Shown here: piece after piece, positions 1 through 10,267 of the stretch | How the letters are laid out: every line of letters begins with the position of its first letter | Position numbering within the stretch: position 1 is the first letter of the stretch | The notes under the pieces: generated by a model | Seen by the model: only the letters and a program-made list of their open reading frames with translations | What the model was told of the DNA's origin: nothing | The model's database searches: none | Source of the DNA: Nocardioidaceae bacterium | GTDB taxonomy: Bacteria > Actinomycetota > Actinomycetes > Propionibacteriales > Nocardioidaceae | Assembly (NCBI GenBank): GCA_029266455.1 | Contig: JAQSWV010000016.1 | Span: 1-46,090 of the forward strand | Reading direction: 5' to 3' | DNA length: 46,090 nucleotides | Translations under genes and position numbers: made by a program

Positions 1-40
1 TTCACGTCCACCTTCCCACGACACCCAGATTGCGGAGGAC

Positions 41-262
41 ATGCCGAAGAAGGAAGGGGTCATCGAGATCGAGGGCTCCGTTGTGGAGGCTCTGCCGAAC
101 GCCATGTTCCGGGTGGAGCTGACGAACGGGCACAAGGTCCTCGCCCACATCAGCGGCAAGATGCGCCAGCACTACATCCGGATCCTCCCCGAGGACCGGG
201 TCGTGGTGGAGCTCTCGCCGTACGACCTCACCCGCGGACGCATCGTCTACCGCTACAAGTAG
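41..262 (+). CDS. infA: Translation initiation factor IF-1
   Basis: IF-1 binds the A site of the 30S subunit during initiation, together with IF-2 and IF-3. The 73-residue product is a single S1-like OB fold of the usual family length, with the expected [10 protein letters not shown] start and the [20 protein letters not shown] core. The ATG is preceded by a good Shine-Dalgarno (GGAGG at 34-38). It heads the segment infA-rpmJ-rpsM-rpsK-rpsD-rpoA-rplQ, the standard bacterial alpha-operon order, and rpmJ begins 11 nt downstream. The promoter lies outside the window. Identity is not in doubt. Confidence 0.98.
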   Translation: MPKKEGVIEIEGSVVEALPNAMFRVELTNGHKVLAHISGKMRQHYIRILPEDRVVVELSPYDLTRGRIVYRYK

Positions 263-272
263 AAAGAGCTCG

Positions 273-386
273 ATGAAGGTCCAGCCGAGCGTCAAGAAGA
301 TCTGCGACAAGTGCAAGGTGATCCGTCGCAACCGACGGGTCATGGTGATCTGCGACAACCCCCGCCACAAGCAGCGCCAGGGCTGA
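273..386 (+). CDS. rpmJ: 50S ribosomal protein L36
   Basis: A 37-residue protein (MKVQPSVKK..., ending RHKQRQG) that matches L36, which binds 23S rRNA in the large subunit. All four zinc-ribbon ligands are present: Cys11, Cys14, Cys27 and His32. This is therefore the zinc-binding (C+) form rather than the zinc-free paralogue. The start ATG is 11 nt after infA, with AGAAAGAG just upstream. A 219-nt gap follows before rpsM. Confidence 0.97.
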   Translation: MKVQPSVKKICDKCKVIRRNRRVMVICDNPRHKQRQG

Positions 387-605
387 CCGCCAGGGCCGAG
401 CAACGGCGCCGGCGCAGCACGCCGGCGCAGCATCACCCTCCAGCGTGACCGCTCGCGAGGTTCCGGGTCCGCCCGGGACACCGCGTCACCCCCGGACGGA
501 GGCCGGGGCCCGACCGAGGAGTCGCCCCTGAGGGGCCGCTCCTCGAGGCGAGTCGGGGCGCGGCACGCACGACACCTCCGGACGAACGGAAAGGACGCCA
601 CCGCC
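387..605 (+). promoter_or_regulatory. rpmJ-rpsM leader with strong hairpin
   Basis: This 219-nt stretch without a gene sits inside an otherwise tight ribosomal-protein operon. It contains a strong hairpin at 516-544: GAGGAG (516-521) pairs with CTCCTC (539-544), and CCCC (525-528) pairs with GGGG (532-535) around a TGA loop. The rpsM Shine-Dalgarno (GGAAAGG) lies near 589-595. I see no convincing -35/-10 pair. It could be an attenuator, an mRNA-processing site or an r-protein autoregulatory leader; the function is unassigned. Confidence 0.4.
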
Positions 606-986
606 ATGGCACGTCTCGTCGGCGTCGACCTTCCCCGCGACAAGCGGGTCGGGGTCGCGCTCACCTCCATCTTCGGCATGGGTCGCACCCGCGCCCAGCA
701 GACCCTCGACGCCACCGGGGTCAACCCCGAGACGCGGGTGCACCAGCTGGGTGACGAGGAGCTCGTGAAGCTCCGCGACTTCATCGAGGGCAACTTCCAG
801 ATCGAGGGCGACCTCCGTCGTGAGGTCGCCGGTGACATCCGGCGCAAGGTCGAGATCGGGAGCTACCAGGGTCGCCGCCACCGCAGCGGCCTGCCGGTGC
901 GCGGTCAGCGGACCCGCACCAACGCACGCGGCCGCAAGGGGCCGAAGCGCACCGTCGCCGGCAAGAAGAAGGTCGGCAAGAAGTAG
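606..986 (+). CDS. rpsM: 30S ribosomal protein S13
   Basis: S13 sits in the head of the 30S subunit and contacts the P-site tRNA and the 50S subunit through its basic tail. The 126-residue product starts [14 protein letters not shown] and has the helix-two-turn-helix region, the [14 protein letters not shown] rRNA-binding motif and a Lys-rich C-terminal tail (GKKKVGKK). The ATG follows GGAAAGG at good spacing. Length and sequence are typical for actinobacteria. It follows rpmJ and precedes rpsK by 69 nt. Confidence 0.98.
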   Translation: MARLVGVDLPRDKRVGVALTSIFGMGRTRAQQTLDATGVNPETRVHQLGDEELVKLRDFIEGNFQIEGDLRREVAGDIRRKVEIGSYQGRRHRSGLPVRGQRTRTNARGRKGPKRTVAGKKKVGKK

Positions 987-1055
987 TTCCCGGCAGGCGA
1001 CGTCCCATGCCTGCCCGACCGCATCCTCTCCCTCGATCCCAGGAGTCTCGACCAC

Positions 1056-1463
1056 ATGCCCCCCAAGAGCCGTACGACACCAGGCACCAAGAAGGTGCGC
1101 CGCAAGGAGAAGAAGAACGTCGTCGCGGGCGCAGCCCACATCAAGTCGACGTTCAACAACACCATCGTCACCATCACCGACCCTGTCGGGGCCGTCATCG
1201 CGTGGGCCAGCGCCGGCACCGTGGGGTTCAAGGGCTCGCGCAAGTCGACTCCGTACGCGGCGCAGATGGCCGCAGAGGCAGCCGGTCGCCGCGCCATGGA
1301 GCACGGAATGAAGAAGATCGACGTGTTCGTCAAGGGCCCGGGCTCGGGTCGGGAGACCGCGATCCGCTCGCTCGGGGCCGTGGGCCTCGAGGTGGGCACC
1401 ATCCAGGACGTCACCCCCACGCCGCACAACGGCTGCCGTCCCCCCAAGCGCCGTCGCGTCTGA
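1056..1463 (+). CDS. rpsK: 30S ribosomal protein S11
   Basis: S11 forms part of the 30S platform near the mRNA exit. The 135-residue product has the basic N-terminus ([20 protein letters not shown]) and the conserved core with [11 protein letters not shown]-like [11 protein letters not shown], the [11 protein letters not shown] motif and the C-terminal [13 protein letters not shown] ending. ATG start after CCAGGAG. It lies between rpsM and rpsD in the standard operon order. Confidence 0.98.
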   Translation: MPPKSRTTPGTKKVRRKEKKNVVAGAAHIKSTFNNTIVTITDPVGAVIAWASAGTVGFKGSRKSTPYAAQMAAEAAGRRAMEHGMKKIDVFVKGPGSGRETAIRSLGAVGLEVGTIQDVTPTPHNGCRPPKRRRV

Positions 1464-1542
1464 CCTCGCCCCACGATCTGCCCGTGATCGCCCACACCAC
1501 CCGCACCGCCACCAGCACTGCCACCAAGGAGACCTGACTCAC

Positions 1543-2151
1543 ATGGCCCGTTACACCGGACCCATGACGAAGAAGTCGCGCCGACTGGGAGTTGACCTCG
1601 TCGGTGGAGACCAGGCATTCGAGCGTCGCCCCTACCCGCCCGGCCAGCACGGCCGCGGCCGGGTCAAGGAGAGCGAGTACCGCCTGCAGCTGCAGGAGAA
1701 GCAGAAGGCCCGCTTCACCTACGGCGTCATGGAGAAGCAGTTCCGCAACTACTACCACGAGGCGAGCCGTCGGGGCGGCAAGACCGGTGACAACCTGCTG
1801 GCCCTGCTGGAGGGACGGCTGGACAACGTCGTCTACCGCGCCGGGTTCGCCCGCACGCGCCGGCATGCCCGCCAGCTGGTCGTGCACGGCCACTTCCTCG
1901 TCAACGGCCGCAAGGTCGACATCCCGTCGTTCCAGGTCAGCGAGCACGACGTCATCGACGTGCGGCCGAAATCCATCGAGACGACCCCGTTCATCGTCGC
2001 GCGTGAGACGCACGGTGAGCGCATCGTTCCCGCCTGGCTCGAGGTGCTGCCCAACAAGATGCGCGTTCTGGTGCACTCGTTGCCCGTGCGGCAGCAGATC
2101 GACGTGCCCGTCCAGGAACAGCTGATCGTGGAGTTCTACTCCAAGAAGTGA
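1543..2151 (+). CDS. rpsD: 30S ribosomal protein S4 (zinc-free form)
   Basis: S4 is a primary 16S rRNA binder that nucleates 30S assembly. The 202-residue product has the N-terminal RPYPPGQHGRGR motif and an S4 RNA-binding domain (about 90-160, including RQLVVHGHFLVNGRKVDIPS). It contains no cysteine in the N-terminal region, so it is the C-minus form without the zinc knuckle. ATG start follows AAGGAG. It is placed normally between rpsK and rpoA. Confidence 0.98.
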   Translation: MARYTGPMTKKSRRLGVDLVGGDQAFERRPYPPGQHGRGRVKESEYRLQLQEKQKARFTYGVMEKQFRNYYHEASRRGGKTGDNLLALLEGRLDNVVYRAGFARTRRHARQLVVHGHFLVNGRKVDIPSFQVSEHDVIDVRPKSIETTPFIVARETHGERIVPAWLEVLPNKMRVLVHSLPVRQQIDVPVQEQLIVEFYSKK

Positions 2152-2229
2152 CATGGCACCCGGCTCCCGCCGGATGCCCCGCAACAAGTTCGCACCCTCA
2201 TATAGCGGTCGGTGCGGAAAGGATCACAC

Positions 2230-3243
2230 GTGCTCATCGCCCAGCGCCCCAGCCTGTCCGAAGACGTCATCGGAGACCACCGCTCACGGTTCGCCATCGA
2301 GCCGCTCGAGCCGGGCTTCGGTTACACCCTCGGCAACTCCCTGCGTCGCACCCTGCTCTCGTCCATCCCCGGTGCGTCCGTCACGTCGATCAAGGTCGAC
2401 GGCGTCCTGCACGAGTTCTCGACCATCGAGGGGGTCAAGGAGGACGTCACCGAGATCATCCTCAACCTCAAGGAGCTCGTCGTCTCCTCCGAGCACGACG
2501 AGCCGGTCACCATGTACCTGCGCAAGCAGGGTCCTGGCGACGTCACGGCGGCTGACATCGCCCCGCCCGCGGGCGTCGAGGTCCACAACCCCGACCTGCA
2601 CCTTGCCACGCTCAACGACAAGGGCCGGGTCGAGATGGAGCTCGTGGTCGAGCGGGGTCGCGGCTATGTGTCGTCGGTCCAGAACAACCTCGGTGACGGC
2701 GAGATCGGACGGCTCCCCGTCGACTCGATCTACTCGCCGGTGCTCAAGGTGACCTACAGGGTCGAGGCGACCCGCGTCGAGCAGCGGACGGACTTCGACC
2801 GGCTCGTGATCGACGTCGAGACCAAGCCGTCGATGAAGCCGCGCGACGCCATCGCCAGCGCGGGCAAGACGCTCGTCGAGCTGTTCGGGCTGGCCCGTGA
2901 GCTCAACGTCGAGGCAGAGGGCATCGACATCGGTCCGTCTCCGGTCGACGAGCAGCTGGCCGCCGACCTGGCCCTGCCCGTCGAGGAGCTCACCCTCACC
3001 GTTCGGTCGTACAACTGCCTCAAGCGCGAGGGCATCCACACCGTCGGGGAGCTGATCTCCCGCAGTGAGCAGGATCTACTCGACATCCGGAACTTCGGTG
3101 CGAAGTCGATCGACGAGGTGAAGGCGAAACTGGTCGAGATGGGCCTGTCCCTCAAGGACAGTGCACCCGGTTTCGATCCGGCGGCGGCCCTCGAGGCCTA
3201 CGGCGACGACGACCAGACCTACGTCGAAGACGAACAATACTGA
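2230..3243 (+). CDS. rpoA: RNA polymerase alpha subunit
   Basis: The alpha subunit dimerises to nucleate RNA polymerase and contacts promoters and activators through its C-terminal domain. I chose the GTG at 2230 (product [12 protein letters not shown]..., 337 aa): AAAGGA at 2218-2223 gives ideal spacing, and the upstream GTG at 2212 would put that Shine-Dalgarno inside the gene. The N-terminal dimerisation domain carries [19 protein letters not shown]. The C-terminal domain (about 245-315) carries [20 protein letters not shown] and the [11 protein letters not shown] helix-hairpin-helix. The tail is acidic. It is followed by rplQ. Confidence 0.98.
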   Translation: MLIAQRPSLSEDVIGDHRSRFAIEPLEPGFGYTLGNSLRRTLLSSIPGASVTSIKVDGVLHEFSTIEGVKEDVTEIILNLKELVVSSEHDEPVTMYLRKQGPGDVTAADIAPPAGVEVHNPDLHLATLNDKGRVEMELVVERGRGYVSSVQNNLGDGEIGRLPVDSIYSPVLKVTYRVEATRVEQRTDFDRLVIDVETKPSMKPRDAIASAGKTLVELFGLARELNVEAEGIDIGPSPVDEQLAADLALPVEELTLTVRSYNCLKREGIHTVGELISRSEQDLLDIRNFGAKSIDEVKAKLVEMGLSLKDSAPGFDPAAALEAYGDDDQTYVEDEQY

Positions 3244-3298
3244 GGCTGCGGCTGCGCCCCGGACATGCCCGCAGTACCGACCTCGAGGAGTCTGACCA

Positions 3299-3886
3299 AT
3301 GCCAACGCCCACCAAGGGCCCGCGGCTGGGCGGTAGCCCCGCTCACCAGCGGATGATCCTCGCCAACCTCGCGACGAGCCTGTTCGAGCACGGCCGGATC
3401 ACCACCACCGAGGCCAAGGCGCGACGGCTGCGGCCGTTCGCCGAGCGGTTGATCAGCAAGGCCAAGCGGGACGACCTGCACCACCGTCGTCAGGTGCTGT
3501 CCGTGATCCGGGACAAGGGTGTCGTGCACAGCCTGTTCACCGAGATCGGACCGAACTACGCCACCCGCCCCGGTGGGTACACGCGGATCACCAAGATCGG
3601 TCCCCGCAAGGGCGACAACGCGCCGATGGCGGTGATCGAGCTGGTCGAGGCCAGGGAGTTCGCGAGCCGTACGTCCTCGCCCCAGACGCCGGCCGCGAGC
3701 GGGACGCCCGCTCCGGAGCCGGCCCCTGCCGAGGAGGCGACACCGTCCGACGAGGAGACGACGGGGTCGGCCTCCGTCGAGGAGGATGCTCGCCAGGCAG
3801 AGGCCACCGGCGCCGAGCCGCAGGAGTCGGCCGAAGACGTCGACGACACCGATGCCGGTGACGCCGACGAGGAGCCGAAGGCCTGA
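3299..3886 (+). CDS. rplQ: 50S ribosomal protein L17 with acidic C-terminal extension
   Basis: L17 lies near the peptide exit tunnel. Residues 1 to about 118 are the conserved domain ([18 protein letters not shown], then [19 protein letters not shown]). Residues about 120-195 form a low-complexity tail rich in Ala, Glu, Asp and Pro. Such tails are common in actinobacterial L17 and absent from the 127-residue E. coli protein. A Shine-Dalgarno (GAGGAG) precedes the ATG. The TGA stop (3884-3886) overlaps the proposed CTG start of truA. Confidence 0.97.
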   Translation: MPTPTKGPRLGGSPAHQRMILANLATSLFEHGRITTTEAKARRLRPFAERLISKAKRDDLHHRRQVLSVIRDKGVVHSLFTEIGPNYATRPGGYTRITKIGPRKGDNAPMAVIELVEAREFASRTSSPQTPAASGTPAPEPAPAEEATPSDEETTGSASVEEDARQAEATGAEPQESAEDVDDTDAGDADEEPKA

Positions 3887-4710
3887 GCGGCACGCGGCTG
3901 CGGATCGACCTCGGCTACGAGGGAACGGCATTCTCCGGATGGGCCCGGCAACCCGGCTTGCGCACGGTGCAGGACGAGCTGGAGTCGGCGCTCACCCGGA
4001 TCCTACGGCTGGACAAGGTGGCGGTGACCTGCGCGGGTCGCACCGACGCGGGCGTGCACGCGCGCGGGCAGGTCGTGCACGCGGACGTGCCGGCCGCGGC
4101 CCTCGAGGCGACTCGCGACGGGGCCGACGCAGTACTGCTCCGACGGCTCAACGCCGTGCTGTCCGACGACGTCGTCGCGCACAGCGTGGCAGTCGCGCCG
4201 CCGGGCTTCGACGCCCGGTTCTCGGCCGCGTGGCGGCGCTACGTCTACCGCATCTGTGATCAGCCGCACCACCTGGACCCGCTGCAGCGCAGAAGCACGC
4301 TGGTGTGGCGTCGGCCGCTCAGCACCACGCGGATGGCCGACGCGGTCGACGGACTGCTCGGGGAGCACGACTTCGCCGCGTACTGCCGGACGCGAGCCGG
4401 TGCCACGACCGTCCGGACGCTGCTGCAGCTCGAGCCACTGCGACCCCGGGGGCTGGTCGAGGTGACAGTCGTGGCCGACGCGTTCTGCCACTCGATGGTG
4501 CGCGGCCTGGTCGGGGCGCTGGTGGCGGTCGGAGAAGGCCGGCTCGGTCTCGACGAGCCGGCCCGCATCCTCGCGGGGTGCCGTCGCGATCCGCGCGTAC
4601 AGGTGCTGCCCGCTCACGGCCTCACCCTGGAAGCGGTCGGCTATCCGCCCGACCGTCAGCTGGCGGAGCGGGCGCAACAGGCACGGTCACGACGGGACCC
4701 GGTGCCATGA
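3883..4710 (+). CDS. truA: tRNA pseudouridine(38-40) synthase TruA, apparent CTG start
   Basis: TruA converts U38-U40 in the anticodon arm of tRNAs to pseudouridine. The catalytic Asp is in [12 protein letters not shown] (Asp55 with this start). The conserved N-terminal strand [17 protein letters not shown] is encoded at about 3901-3951, upstream of the first standard start (TTG at 3958). Between the preceding in-frame stop (TGA 3859-3861) and 3958 there is no ATG, GTG or TTG. The only plausible initiators are CTG at 3883, overlapping the rplQ stop as CTGA, or CTG at 3898. With 3883 the protein is 275 aa, normal for the family. A single-base sequencing error in a GTGA is the alternative. Confidence 0.9.
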   Translation: MSGTRLRIDLGYEGTAFSGWARQPGLRTVQDELESALTRILRLDKVAVTCAGRTDAGVHARGQVVHADVPAAALEATRDGADAVLLRRLNAVLSDDVVAHSVAVAPPGFDARFSAAWRRYVYRICDQPHHLDPLQRRSTLVWRRPLSTTRMADAVDGLLGEHDFAAYCRTRAGATTVRTLLQLEPLRPRGLVEVTVVADAFCHSMVRGLVGALVAVGEGRLGLDEPARILAGCRRDPRVQVLPAHGLTLEAVGYPPDRQLAERAQQARSRRDPVP

Positions 4711-5306
4711 GCGAGCACTACTTCTCTGCGGACCCCACCTCGCCGGCACGGCACGCGGACCTCACTGCCGACGTCTGGGGCCACGAGCTGGCGATGCGCA
4801 CCGCCAGCGGGGTCTTCTCCCACGGGCGGGTCGACCTCGGCACCCGCGTGCTGCTGCGTACGGAGCGACCGCACCCCGACTCGCGCACCGTGCTCGACCT
4901 GGGGTGCGGCTACGGTCTGGTGGCCGTCGCTCTGGCCCACACGCTGCCCCTGGCCCAGGTGTGGGCCGTCGACGTCAACGAGCGGGCCCTGCACACCACC
5001 AGGACGAACGCGGAGGCGCACCGACTCGGCGACCGCCTGCACGTCTGCGCCCCCGACGAGGTGCCCGACGGTCTGGGCTTCGACGAGATCTGGTCCAACC
5101 CCCCCATTCGGATCGGGAAAGCCGCGGTGCACGGTCTGCTGCAGCGGTGGGTGCCGCGGCTGAACCGGCACGGTCGTGCCGTGCTGGTCATCGGCCGGAA
5201 CCTGGGCGCGGACTCCTATCAACGCTGGATGTGGGAGCAGGGCTGGTCCTGTGAACGGCTGGGCAGCGCCAAGGGGTTCCGGGTCTTCGAGGTCCGCCCC
5301 GGCTGA
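4707..5306 (+). CDS. RsmC/RlmG-like class I methyltransferase
   Basis: A 199-residue SAM-dependent methyltransferase of the MTS family (RsmC and RlmG methylate guanine N2 in rRNA). Motif I is VLDLGCGYGLVAVAL and motif II is VWAVDVNERAL. The catalytic NPP motif appears as SNPPIRIGK, where the family usually has NPPFH. It is about half the length of E. coli RsmC and corresponds to the stand-alone catalytic domain common in actinobacteria. The ATG overlaps the truA stop (ATGA), so translation is probably coupled. The exact rRNA target cannot be read from sequence. Confidence 0.85.
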   Translation: MSEHYFSADPTSPARHADLTADVWGHELAMRTASGVFSHGRVDLGTRVLLRTERPHPDSRTVLDLGCGYGLVAVALAHTLPLAQVWAVDVNERALHTTRTNAEAHRLGDRLHVCAPDEVPDGLGFDEIWSNPPIRIGKAAVHGLLQRWVPRLNRHGRAVLVIGRNLGADSYQRWMWEQGWSCERLGSAKGFRVFEVRPG

Positions 5307-5433
5307 GGGGGAGCTTCGCGCACGCCGCGCCACCCGGCGTGGGGACGGGCGGGGTGACCCTGGGACCCGAGGGCCGCGTCGGTCACGCAATCCGGTCGCG
5401 ACGAGGGAGGCGGATCCCGCAGACTGGTCGCTC

Positions 5434-7131
5434 GTGGGACACGTCGAGCTGGCCGGCATCCGATTCGAGCTGCCCGACGGGCGGGTCCTGCTCGACGACG
5501 TCGGGTTCCGGGTAGGGGACGGGGCCAAGGTCGCGCTGGTGGGGGCCAACGGGGCGGGGAAGACGACGCTGCTGCGCATCGTGACCGGCGAGCTGGGCCC
5601 GCACGGCGGCACGGTCACACGTACGGGCGGTCTGGGCGTGATGCGCCAGATGGTGACTCCGACGGGTGCCGACTGGACGGTCCGCGACCTGTTGCTGTCA
5701 GTGGCCCCGCAGCGGGTTCGCGCGGCGGCGGAGGCGGTCGACCGGGTCGAGCTGGTGCTGATGGATCGCGACGACGAGCGCACCCAGCTGCGGTACGCGT
5801 CCGCGCTCGCGGAGTACGCCGATGCCGGGGGATACGACACCGAGGTGGCCTGGGACGCGTGCTGCACCAGTGCGCTCGGCGTTCCCTATGAGCGGGCCCG
5901 GTGGCGGTCGGTCTCCACCTTGTCGGGCGGTGAGCAGAAACGGCTGGTGCTCGAGGCGCTGCTCCGGGGGCCGGACGAGGTGCTGCTGCTGGACGAACCC
6001 GACAACTTCCTCGACGTCCCGGGCAAGCGCTGGCTGGAGGAGCGGCTGTCCGGCTCGGCCAAGACGATCCTGTATGTGAGCCACGACCGCGAGCTCCTGG
6101 CGCGCACAGCGACGCGGGTGGTCACCCTCGAGCTCGGAGCAGCGGGCAATACGGCCTGGGTGCACCCCGGCGGCTTCCGGACGTACCACGACGCGCGCAA
6201 GGCTCGCTTCGAGCGGCTGGAGGAGCTGCGCCGGCGCTGGGACGAGGACCATGCCAAGCTGCGCGCCCTCGTGCTCATGTACAAGCAGAAGGCCGCCTAC
6301 AACGACGGCCTGGCGTCGCGGTACCAGGCAGCGCAGACCCGCCTGCGGAAGTTCGAGGAGGCGGGCCCGCCGCAGGCCATCCCCCGTGAGCAGGACGTCC
6401 GGATGCGGCTGGTCGGCGGCCGCACCGGCAAGCGAGCAGTGGTCTGCGAGCAGCTCGAGCTCACCGGGCTGATGAAGCCGTTCGACCTCGAGATCTGGTT
6501 CGGCGAGCGCGTCGCCGTGCTCGGCTCGAACGGGTCGGGCAAGTCACACTTCCTGCGGCTGCTGGCGGCGGGAGGCAGCGATCCCGACGTCGAGCACCGC
6601 CCGGTCGGCGACACCGTCGTGGCCCCGGTTGCCCATACCGGCCGGGCGCGCCTGGGTGCGCGGGTCCGGCCCGGCTGGTTCGTCCAGACCCACTCCCACC
6701 CCGAGCTGATGGGCAGGACGCTGCTGGAGATCCTGCACCGCGGCGACGCCCTGCCCGACGGACGTGGCCGAGCGGGGATGCCGCGGGAGCAGGCAGCGCG
6801 CGCGCTCGATCGCTACGAGCTCGCCTACGCCTCGGAGCAGCGCTTCGAGGCGCTGTCGGGCGGCCAGCAGGCGCGGCTGCAGATCCTCCTGCTCGAGTTG
6901 TCCGGGGCCACGGCCTTGCTGCTCGACGAGCCCACCGACAATCTCGACGTGCAGTCGGCCGAGGCGTTGGAGGACGGGCTGGCCCGCTTCGAGGGGACCG
7001 TGCTGGCCGTGACCCACGACCGTTGGTTCGCTCGCGGGTTCGACCGGTTCCTCGTGTTCGGCGCCGACGGGTCGGTCTACGAGTCGGAGGAGCCCGTCTG
7101 GGACGAGGGCCGGGTCGCCCGGGCGCGCTGA
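5434..7131 (+). CDS. ABC-F family ATPase
   Basis: A soluble protein with two fused ABC ATPase domains and no membrane segments, as in ABC-F translation factors and ribosome-protection proteins. Domain 1 has Walker A GANGAGKTT, signature LSGGEQKR and Walker B LLLDEPDNFLD. Domain 2 has GSNGSGKSH, LSGGQQARLQ and LLLDEPTDNLD. The inter-domain linker (about 245-310) is charged and helical, as expected for the ribosome-inserting element. I chose GTG at 5434 because it starts right before the first domain (MGHVELAGIRFELPDG), giving 565 aa; the open frame continues upstream through the methyltransferase gene in another frame. Whether it is a housekeeping factor or gives antibiotic protection is unknown. 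Confidence 0.85.
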   Translation: MGHVELAGIRFELPDGRVLLDDVGFRVGDGAKVALVGANGAGKTTLLRIVTGELGPHGGTVTRTGGLGVMRQMVTPTGADWTVRDLLLSVAPQRVRAAAEAVDRVELVLMDRDDERTQLRYASALAEYADAGGYDTEVAWDACCTSALGVPYERARWRSVSTLSGGEQKRLVLEALLRGPDEVLLLDEPDNFLDVPGKRWLEERLSGSAKTILYVSHDRELLARTATRVVTLELGAAGNTAWVHPGGFRTYHDARKARFERLEELRRRWDEDHAKLRALVLMYKQKAAYNDGLASRYQAAQTRLRKFEEAGPPQAIPREQDVRMRLVGGRTGKRAVVCEQLELTGLMKPFDLEIWFGERVAVLGSNGSGKSHFLRLLAAGGSDPDVEHRPVGDTVVAPVAHTGRARLGARVRPGWFVQTHSHPELMGRTLLEILHRGDALPDGRGRAGMPREQAARALDRYELAYASEQRFEALSGGQQARLQILLLELSGATALLLDEPTDNLDVQSAEALEDGLARFEGTVLAVTHDRWFARGFDRFLVFGADGSVYESEEPVWDEGRVARAR

Positions 7132-7137
7132 CCGCGC

Positions 7138-7186
7138 GACGTCATACGCGCGGCGGCGTACCGTCGGCGGGTTGTATGACGCTGCG
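7138..7186 (-). repeat. Dispersed palindromic repeat, copy A
   Basis: The 59-bp gap between the convergent ABC-F and HAD genes is almost entirely this element. Its ends are inverted repeats: GTCATAC (7141-7147) and GTATGAC (7174-7180). Read on the minus strand it matches copies B and C at 41963-42070: GTCATAC-AAC, then CGCCG, then CGGTACGCC, then ATGAC. Its position suggests a bidirectional terminator or REP-like element. Confidence 0.7.
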
Positions 7187-7190
7187 CGGG

Positions 7191-7798
7191 TCACACCGGC
7201 AGCCCGCGGGCTCGCAGGTCGTCGCGCAGGTGGGCGCCGTCGGTGAACACGATCGCATCCATGCCGGCCCGCGCCGCGGCGGCGACGTTCTCGGCCTTGT
7301 CGTCGACGAACACGCAGCGATCGAGGGCGAGGCCGAGCCGCTGCTGCAGCCTGGCGAAGATCTCCGGGGCCGGCTTCGCCACCCCCTCGTCGCCCGAGAC
7401 GACGATGTCCTCGAACAGGGTGAGGAACGCGAACCGCTCGCGTGCGTGCGGGAACAGCTCACTGGACCAGTTGGTCAGTGCCACCAGCCGCACACCCGCC
7501 GTGTGCAGCTCGCGCAGGACCGCGACGCTGTCGTCGACCGCGCCGAGCAGGGAGTGTGCGAACTCTGCCCGGTACGAGGCGGCGTGCCGGGCCCAGTGCG
7601 GGTGCGTGGCCTCGACCTCGGCCTCCGCCTCGTCCCACGTCCGACCTCCGTCCTGGAGGTGGTTCCACGCCAGGAAGTCGAAGTCGGCCGCGGCCAGGAA
7701 GCGCTCTGCCTCGTCGTTCCCCACGCCTGCGGCGATGGCCGGGTGCGGGTCCCAGCGGACCAGGACGTTGCCGAGATCGAAGACCACCGCCGCCGGGG

Positions 7799-7808
<10 letters not shown>
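7191..7808 (-). CDS. HAD-superfamily hydrolase (subfamily IA)
   Basis: A cytosolic phosphatase-like or dehalogenase-like hydrolase; the substrate is unknown. All four HAD motifs are visible: VVFDLGNVLV (nucleophile Asp followed by Gly, as in several IA members), ALTNWSSE, the Lys in GVAKPAPEIF, and VFVDDKAEN. The cap is the helical C1 type. I chose TTG at 7808, which gives MGLTPAAVVFDLG and overlaps the gltA 3' end by 10 nt (205 aa). GTG at 7787 is an alternative but would begin right at the nucleophile motif. It is the second gene of a gltA-HAD unit and probably translationally coupled. Confidence 0.85.
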
Positions 7809-9088
<1,280 letters not shown>

Positions 9089-9151
9089 GCCGCACAACCT
9101 ACGACTGCCGGGGTGCAGCGTCGAATCCGGTGCCGCACTGCGGAACCCGCT

Positions 9152-9181
9152 TTGACCGGTCTGCGTCGGGGCGGGTAACCT
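9152..9181 (+). promoter_or_regulatory. Sigma-70 type promoter of rplM-rpsI
   Basis: TTGACC at 9152-9157 and TAACCT at 9176-9181 are separated by 18 nt, a good housekeeping promoter. Transcription would start near 9188, about 80 nt before the rplM GTG. It lies in the divergent gltA/rplM region, so rplM-rpsI-glmM is transcribed apart from the upstream alpha operon. Confidence 0.65.
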
Positions 9182-9267
9182 GGGCGGTCGTCGTGTGCGC
9201 GTCGCCGCTTGAGCGCGCCGTCGCACCGCGCCCGACGTCCACGCCGATCCGAACGAAGGTCCCCACC

Positions 9268-9711
9268 GTGCGTACGTACAGCCCCAAGCCTGGTGACGTG
9301 CAGCGTCAGTGGCACGTCATCGACGCCACCGACGTCGTGCTGGGACGCCTCGCCGTCCAGGCGGCCACGCTGCTGCGCGGCAAGCACAAGCCCACGTACG
9401 CGCCGCACGTCGACTCCGGGGACTTCGTGATCGTGATCAACGCCGGCAAGGTGGCGCTGACCGGCGACAAGCGTCGCACCAAGCTGGCCTACCGGCACTC
9501 CGGCTACCCCGGTGGCCTGAGCTCCATCACCGTCGGCGAGCTGCTCGACAACGACCCACGCAAGGCCGTGGAGAAGGCGGTGTGGGGCATGCTCCCCAAG
9601 AACAAGCTCTCGCGGCAGCTGCTCAAGAAGCTGAAGGTGTACGCGGGCCCCGAGCACCCGCACGTCGCCCAGCAGCCGCACGCGTTCGAGATCAGCCAGA
9701 TCGCTCAGTGA
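9268..9711 (+). CDS. rplM: 50S ribosomal protein L13
   Basis: L13 is an early assembly protein of the 50S subunit. With GTG at 9268 the product is 147 aa, the usual size, and begins [19 protein letters not shown]. The [19 protein letters not shown] and [10 protein letters not shown] motifs are present. GAAGG at 9255-9259 is spaced 8 nt from the GTG; the longer open frame upstream covers the promoter and is not coding. The stop overlaps an alternative rpsI GTG. Confidence 0.97.
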   Translation: MRTYSPKPGDVQRQWHVIDATDVVLGRLAVQAATLLRGKHKPTYAPHVDSGDFVIVINAGKVALTGDKRRTKLAYRHSGYPGGLSSITVGELLDNDPRKAVEKAVWGMLPKNKLSRQLLKKLKVYAGPEHPHVAQQPHAFEISQIAQ

Positions 9712-9734
9712 CCCAGGAACCGAGGACCTCCACC

Positions 9735-10256
9735 GTGGCCGACAGCGCCGACACCGCGTACGCGACCAGCACGCCCGCCGAGGGCGCCCCCGGCGACGGG
9801 GACTCCACCGTCGCCTACAGCTCCGAGAGCGCGGCGTCTCCTGACGCCCCGCCCCGCCCCGCGACGATCGCGCCGGCGGCGGCCACCGGCCGGCGCAAGG
9901 AGGCGGTGGCCAGGGTCCGGCTGGTGCCGGGCACCGGCAGGTGGACGGTGAACGGCCGCACCCTGGAGGAGTACTTCCCCAACAAGGTGCACCAGCAGAC
10001 GGCCAACGAGCCGTTCGTGCTCATCGACCTCTCCGACCGCTTCGACGTGGTCGCCCGCATCCACGGTGGCGGCATGACGGGCCAGGCGGGCGCCCTGCGC
10101 CTCGGCGTGGCTCGGGCGCTCAACGAGATCGATGTCGAGGCCAACCGGCCGGCGCTCAAGAAGGCCGGCTTCCTGAGCCGGGACGCCAGGGTCAAGGAGC
10201 GCAAGAAGGCCGGCCTGAAGAAGGCCCGCAAGGCTCCGCAGTACTCCAAGCGCTGA
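9735..10256 (+). CDS. rpsI: 30S ribosomal protein S9
   Basis: S9 reaches into the P site of the 30S subunit with its basic C-terminus. The conserved domain starts at about residue 45 ([17 protein letters not shown]) and ends with the typical [12 protein letters not shown]. An acidic, Ser/Ala-rich N-terminal extension of about 45 residues precedes it, as in related actinobacteria. GTG at 9735 has GAGGA at 9722-9726. GTG at 9708, overlapping the rplM stop, is an alternative that adds 9 residues. Confidence 0.96.
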   Translation: MADSADTAYATSTPAEGAPGDGDSTVAYSSESAASPDAPPRPATIAPAAATGRRKEAVARVRLVPGTGRWTVNGRTLEEYFPNKVHQQTANEPFVLIDLSDRFDVVARIHGGGMTGQAGALRLGVARALNEIDVEANRPALKKAGFLSRDARVKERKKAGLKKARKAPQYSKR

Positions 10257-10267
10257 CGGCCGGGCCC

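Noticed and set aside
2-847. Long open frame of 281 codons on the minus strand
   Set aside because: It is antisense to infA, rpmJ and rpsM, is Arg/Ser/Pro-rich and has no family resemblance. Such shadow frames are expected in high-GC DNA.
5176-5433. N-terminal extension of the ABC-F protein
   Set aside because: This part of the frame overlaps the methyltransferase gene and is Arg/Gly-rich; the first conserved ABC residues begin right after GTG 5434.
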